The translations under genes were made by a program, and so were the position numbers. From Candidatus Burkholderia humilis (GTDB taxonomy: Bacteria; Pseudomonadota; Gammaproteobacteria; Burkholderiales; Burkholderiaceae): a stretch of 64,000 nt of DNA. Shown here one piece after another: positions 61,781 through 64,000 of the stretch (position 1 is its first letter; each line of letters begins with the position of its first letter). The stretch lies in assembly GCA_001184405.1 (NCBI GenBank), contig LFMX01000020.1, positions 1-64,000 of the forward strand. The letters are read 5' to 3'. The notes under the pieces are model-generated. The model saw only the letters and a list, made by a program, of their open reading frames with translations, searched no databases and was not told the origin of the DNA.

Positions 61781-63379
61781 TTACTGCACCGCGACCGCGC
61801 CGAAATTCACCCGCCCGAACGGACTCACCTTATAGCCGCTCACATTGGTCCGCGTAACGGCATAAGCCGTCGGATACACGAGCGGAATCCACAGCGCCTG
61901 ATCGTGGATGATCTTCTGCGCATCGGTATAAGCCTTCGTGCGCTTGGCCGTGTCCGGCGTGGCTTTGCCATCGGCGATGAGCTTGTCGAGCGCGGGATCG
62001 CAGTATCGCGCGAAGTTGATGCCCGACTTCACCGCATTGCAGCTAAAGAGCGGCGAGAGGTAATTGTCCGGATCGCCGTTATCGCCCGCCCAGCCCATGA
62101 ACAGCATGTCGTGCTGACCTTGCTTCGCTTCCTTGATCAGCTCGCCCCATTCGATGATCTTCACCTGCGCCTTCACGCCGATCTTCGCGAGATCCGCCTG
62201 CAGCAATTCCGCGCCCGCCTTCGGATTCGGATTGAGCACGCTGCCGTTCGGACGCACCCAGATGGTCGTATCGAAACCGTTGGGGAAGCCGGCATCGGCG
62301 AGCAGCTTCTTCGCGGCATCGGGCGAATATTTATAGGCCGCGATGTTCTTGTCATAGCTCCACGTATTCGGCGGATACGGATTCACCGCCGCCGTGCCCG
62401 TGTTGTCGAACACGGTCTTCATGTAGGTCGTGCGATCGAACGCTTGGTTGATCGCCTGACGCACCTTCGGATTGTCGAGCGGTTTTTTCTGCGTGTTCAT
62501 CGCGATAAACGCCGTCATGAAGGCGGGCGCTTCGCTGACCTTGAGCGACTTGTCCTTCTTCGCGTCGGTCACGTCCTGCGGTTTCGGCGACAGCGCGATC
62601 TGGCATTCGCCCGCCTTGATCTTCTGCGCGCGCACAGCGGCATCGGGCGTGATGGCGTAGATCAGGCGATCGATCTTCGGCTTCGGTCCCCAGTACGACG
62701 GATTCACGTCATAGCGGATCACCGAATCTTTCGTGTAGCTCTTGAGCGCGAACGGGCCAGTGCCGATCGGCTTCGCGTTTAGATCGGCCTGCTGGTTCGC
62801 CTTGAGCAGCTTGTCCGCATACTCGGCCGAATAGATCGATGCGAAGGCCATCGTGAGAATCGGCACGAAGGTCGCGTTCGGCTCGTTGAGTTCGATTTTG
62901 ACGGTGCGGTCATCGACTTTCGATACGGCTTTGATGAGCTTCACGAGACCCATCGACTGCGCGTGCGGAAAGCCGCTCGCGCCCGCGACTTTGTGCCACG
63001 GATTGCTGTCGTCGAGCATGCGCGAGAACGTGAAGACCACGTCGTCCGCGTTGAGCGGATGTGTCGGCTTGAAGTAATCGGTCGTGTGAAACTGCACGTT
63101 CGGACGCAGATGGAACGTGTACGTCAGGCCGTCGCTGCTGACGTTCCACTTCTCGGCGAGCGCCGGCACGACCTTCTTTTGCGCTTCATCGTAGGAGACG
63201 AGCGTATTGAAGATGACATCCGCCGACGCGTTGGTCGTCACGAGCGAGTTGAATTGCACGACATCGAAACCGTCCGGGCTGGATTCCGTGCAGACGGTGA
63301 GCGGCTTGGCGAGCGCGATTTGCGGGACAAGCAACGGTGCTGCGGCGAGCGTGACGGCAGCGAGCAGTTTCAGGCGCAT
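61781..63379 (-). CDS. dppA: ABC transporter substrate-binding protein, peptide/nickel family
   Basis: The 532-residue periplasmic protein has a signal peptide (MRLKLLAAVTLAAAPLLVPQ, cleavage after ALA) and the family 5 solute-binding fold (TVCTESSPDGFDVVQFNS, then ALAEKWNVSSDGLTYTFHLR, GTGPFALKSY, KKPLDNPKVRQAINQAFDR). It resembles DppA, the dipeptide-binding protein. The matching permease and ATPase genes are not in the window, and it may be the first or only gene of its unit here. A GGGAGAT ribosome site precedes the start. Intact. Confidence 0.85.
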   Translation of the reverse strand: MRLKLLAAVTLAAAPLLVPQIALAKPLTVCTESSPDGFDVVQFNSLVTTNASADVIFNTLVSYDEAQKKVVPALAEKWNVSSDGLTYTFHLRPNVQFHTTDYFKPTHPLNADDVVFTFSRMLDDSNPWHKVAGASGFPHAQSMGLVKLIKAVSKVDDRTVKIELNEPNATFVPILTMAFASIYSAEYADKLLKANQQADLNAKPIGTGPFALKSYTKDSVIRYDVNPSYWGPKPKIDRLIYAITPDAAVRAQKIKAGECQIALSPKPQDVTDAKKDKSLKVSEAPAFMTAFIAMNTQKKPLDNPKVRQAINQAFDRTTYMKTVFDNTGTAAVNPYPPNTWSYDKNIAAYKYSPDAAKKLLADAGFPNGFDTTIWVRPNGSVLNPNPKAGAELLQADLAKIGVKAQVKIIEWGELIKEAKQGQHDMLFMGWAGDNGDPDNYLSPLFSCNAVKSGINFARYCDPALDKLIADGKATPDTAKRTKAYTDAQKIIHDQALWIPLVYPTAYAVTRTNVSGYKVSPFGRVNFGAVAVQ

Positions 63380-63849
63380 AAGATCTCCCGTGACCAGAGG
63401 TCACACAGCATTTCGTTTTTGTGGCGTTTGAGGCGTTTGTGGTTCGGCGCGGATCGCCAGAAAAGCGGGCGGCTGAGCAACCATGCAAGGCCGATGACGG
63501 CTCAAGACAGCAGCAAACCCTGTGCCCGCGCGCTATAGATTAGCGGATGCAAGCCGAACCGGCAGACGCGCGCGAAATAGCGCGGCGAGGGGAGGGGTTT
63601 TCAGGGATTTTCTATGCTTATGACGGGTGATGCTTTTGCTTGTCAGGCGGTTCGATTTTCCTTGTATTGTGCGATGGCTTCACGCCACGCGGCGTCCCAC
63701 TCATCTCGATTCGATACACATACTGTTTCGGCATCCGTAACGTATTCAATCGAGCCGAAGCGCTTTCATGTGACGACATGATGACTTCGATATCGATGCG
63801 GAAGGCGGCATGTTGCGCGCGGTTTGGCTTGCGTAACGATGCGCGCCAC
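63380..63849. other. Intergenic region, no supported gene
   Basis: About 470 bases between dppA and the riboswitch hold only overlapping short frames on both strands without recognisable sequence. The dppA promoter must be in the left part. The promoter of the riboswitch transcript is probably TTGCGT (63829-63834) with TACACT (63850-63855), 15 bases apart. Confidence 0.5.
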
Positions 63850-63861
63850 GCTACACTTTGC

Positions 63862-63968
63862 CCCGTCTTTGGGGAGTAGCCTTCCTTCCGCAATGGAAGG
63901 AGAGCGCGTCAACATCCTCGGCACTGGCTGCCGTGGCGCGCTCGACCGGTCCGGCTTGGCGAGACCAT
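63862..63968 (+). promoter_or_regulatory. yybP-ykoY manganese riboswitch
   Basis: The conserved elements of this class occur in order: TTTGGGGAGTAGCC (63866-63879), a variable hairpin CCTTCC...GGAAGG, GCGTCAACATCCTCGGC (63904-63920) and GGCTTGGCGAGACCAT (63951-63966). The class senses Mn2+ and normally controls manganese exporters (MntP, TMEM165/GDT1 type). The controlled gene begins at or after 63971 and is cut by the window edge, so its identity cannot be read. Confidence 0.8.
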
Positions 63969-64000
63969 CGATGCGCTATGTCGTTCTTGGTCGGACGGCG

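Noticed and set aside
63618-63893. 91-codon minus-strand ORF at the right edge
   Set aside because: It is antisense to the start of the manganese riboswitch and has no recognised family.

Overview
The window is high-G+C chromosomal DNA from a betaproteobacterium of the Burkholderia sensu lato group (Burkholderia/Caballeronia/Paraburkholderia). The inference rests on protein sequences recognised from memory, the QueE cysteine spacing CX14CX2C known from Burkholderia, and gene orders such as queC-queE-queD, metX-metW, gatC-gatA-gatB facing mreB-mreC-mreD-mrdA-rodA, and the bio cluster. No tRNA, rRNA, insertion sequence, prophage or CRISPR array was seen.

The dominant feature is gene decay. About 34 genes are broken or truncated and about 28 look intact. 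Lesions are frameshifts, premature stops (several explained by single G-to-A or C-to-T changes), in-frame deletions that remove catalytic cores, and deletions that fuse neighbouring genes. Intact genes are mostly housekeeping: queuosine precursor synthesis, methionine (metXW), Asp/Glu-tRNA amidotransferase, the rod-shape complex, argB, DNA repair, carbonic anhydrase. Broken genes are sensory, surface, transport and catabolic: chemoreceptor, EAL protein, trimeric adhesin, porin, RegB kinase, AmpG, uracil permease, indolepyruvate oxidoreductase, mannose-type sugar module, biotin synthesis. This is the pattern of a recently host-restricted symbiont genome; leaf-nodule Caballeronia symbionts are one known example (inference). 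Sequencing error could explain single homopolymer shifts but not the deletions and fusions.

Layout: 1-3.9 kb queCED, then a broken aldolase and a Sel1-repeat protein; 4.0-6.0 kb SAM-II-like riboswitch and metXW; 6-8.2 kb broken ampG and M48 peptidase; 8.2-13.3 kb xth, ppk2, gatBAC (minus); 13.6-20.1 kb mre/mrd cluster (plus); 20.1-24.4 kb palindromes, broken HAD phosphatase, argB, broken regB with intact regA; 24.4-31 kb sRNA candidate, then broken chemoreceptor, uracil permease, adhesin and EAL genes; 31-43 kb a long run of minus-strand pseudogenes with an intact fructokinase; 43.5-51.3 kb small secreted protein, broken porin and enzymes, intact mvaB preceded by a 16-copy 7-bp repeat; 51.4-55.5 kb a collapsed biotin cluster in which only bioD is intact; 55.7-56.4 kb an antitoxin with a dead PIN toxin; 56.4-63.4 kb thiolase lacking its nucleophile, carbonic anhydrase, broken aceK, MerR regulator, MBL hydrolase and a peptide-binding protein; the right edge carries a yybP-ykoY (manganese) riboswitch leader whose gene lies outside.

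Functional reading: the cell should keep making queuosine precursor, methionine, cell wall and amidated tRNAs. It should need external biotin or its late precursors, has lost redox-kinase input to RegA, and has lost much of its sensing and adhesion in this region. No clearly new multi-gene system was found. The most noteworthy elements are the GATATTT array, the candidate sRNA, the riboswitch variant, dispersed intergenic repeats and the deletion-fusion genes.
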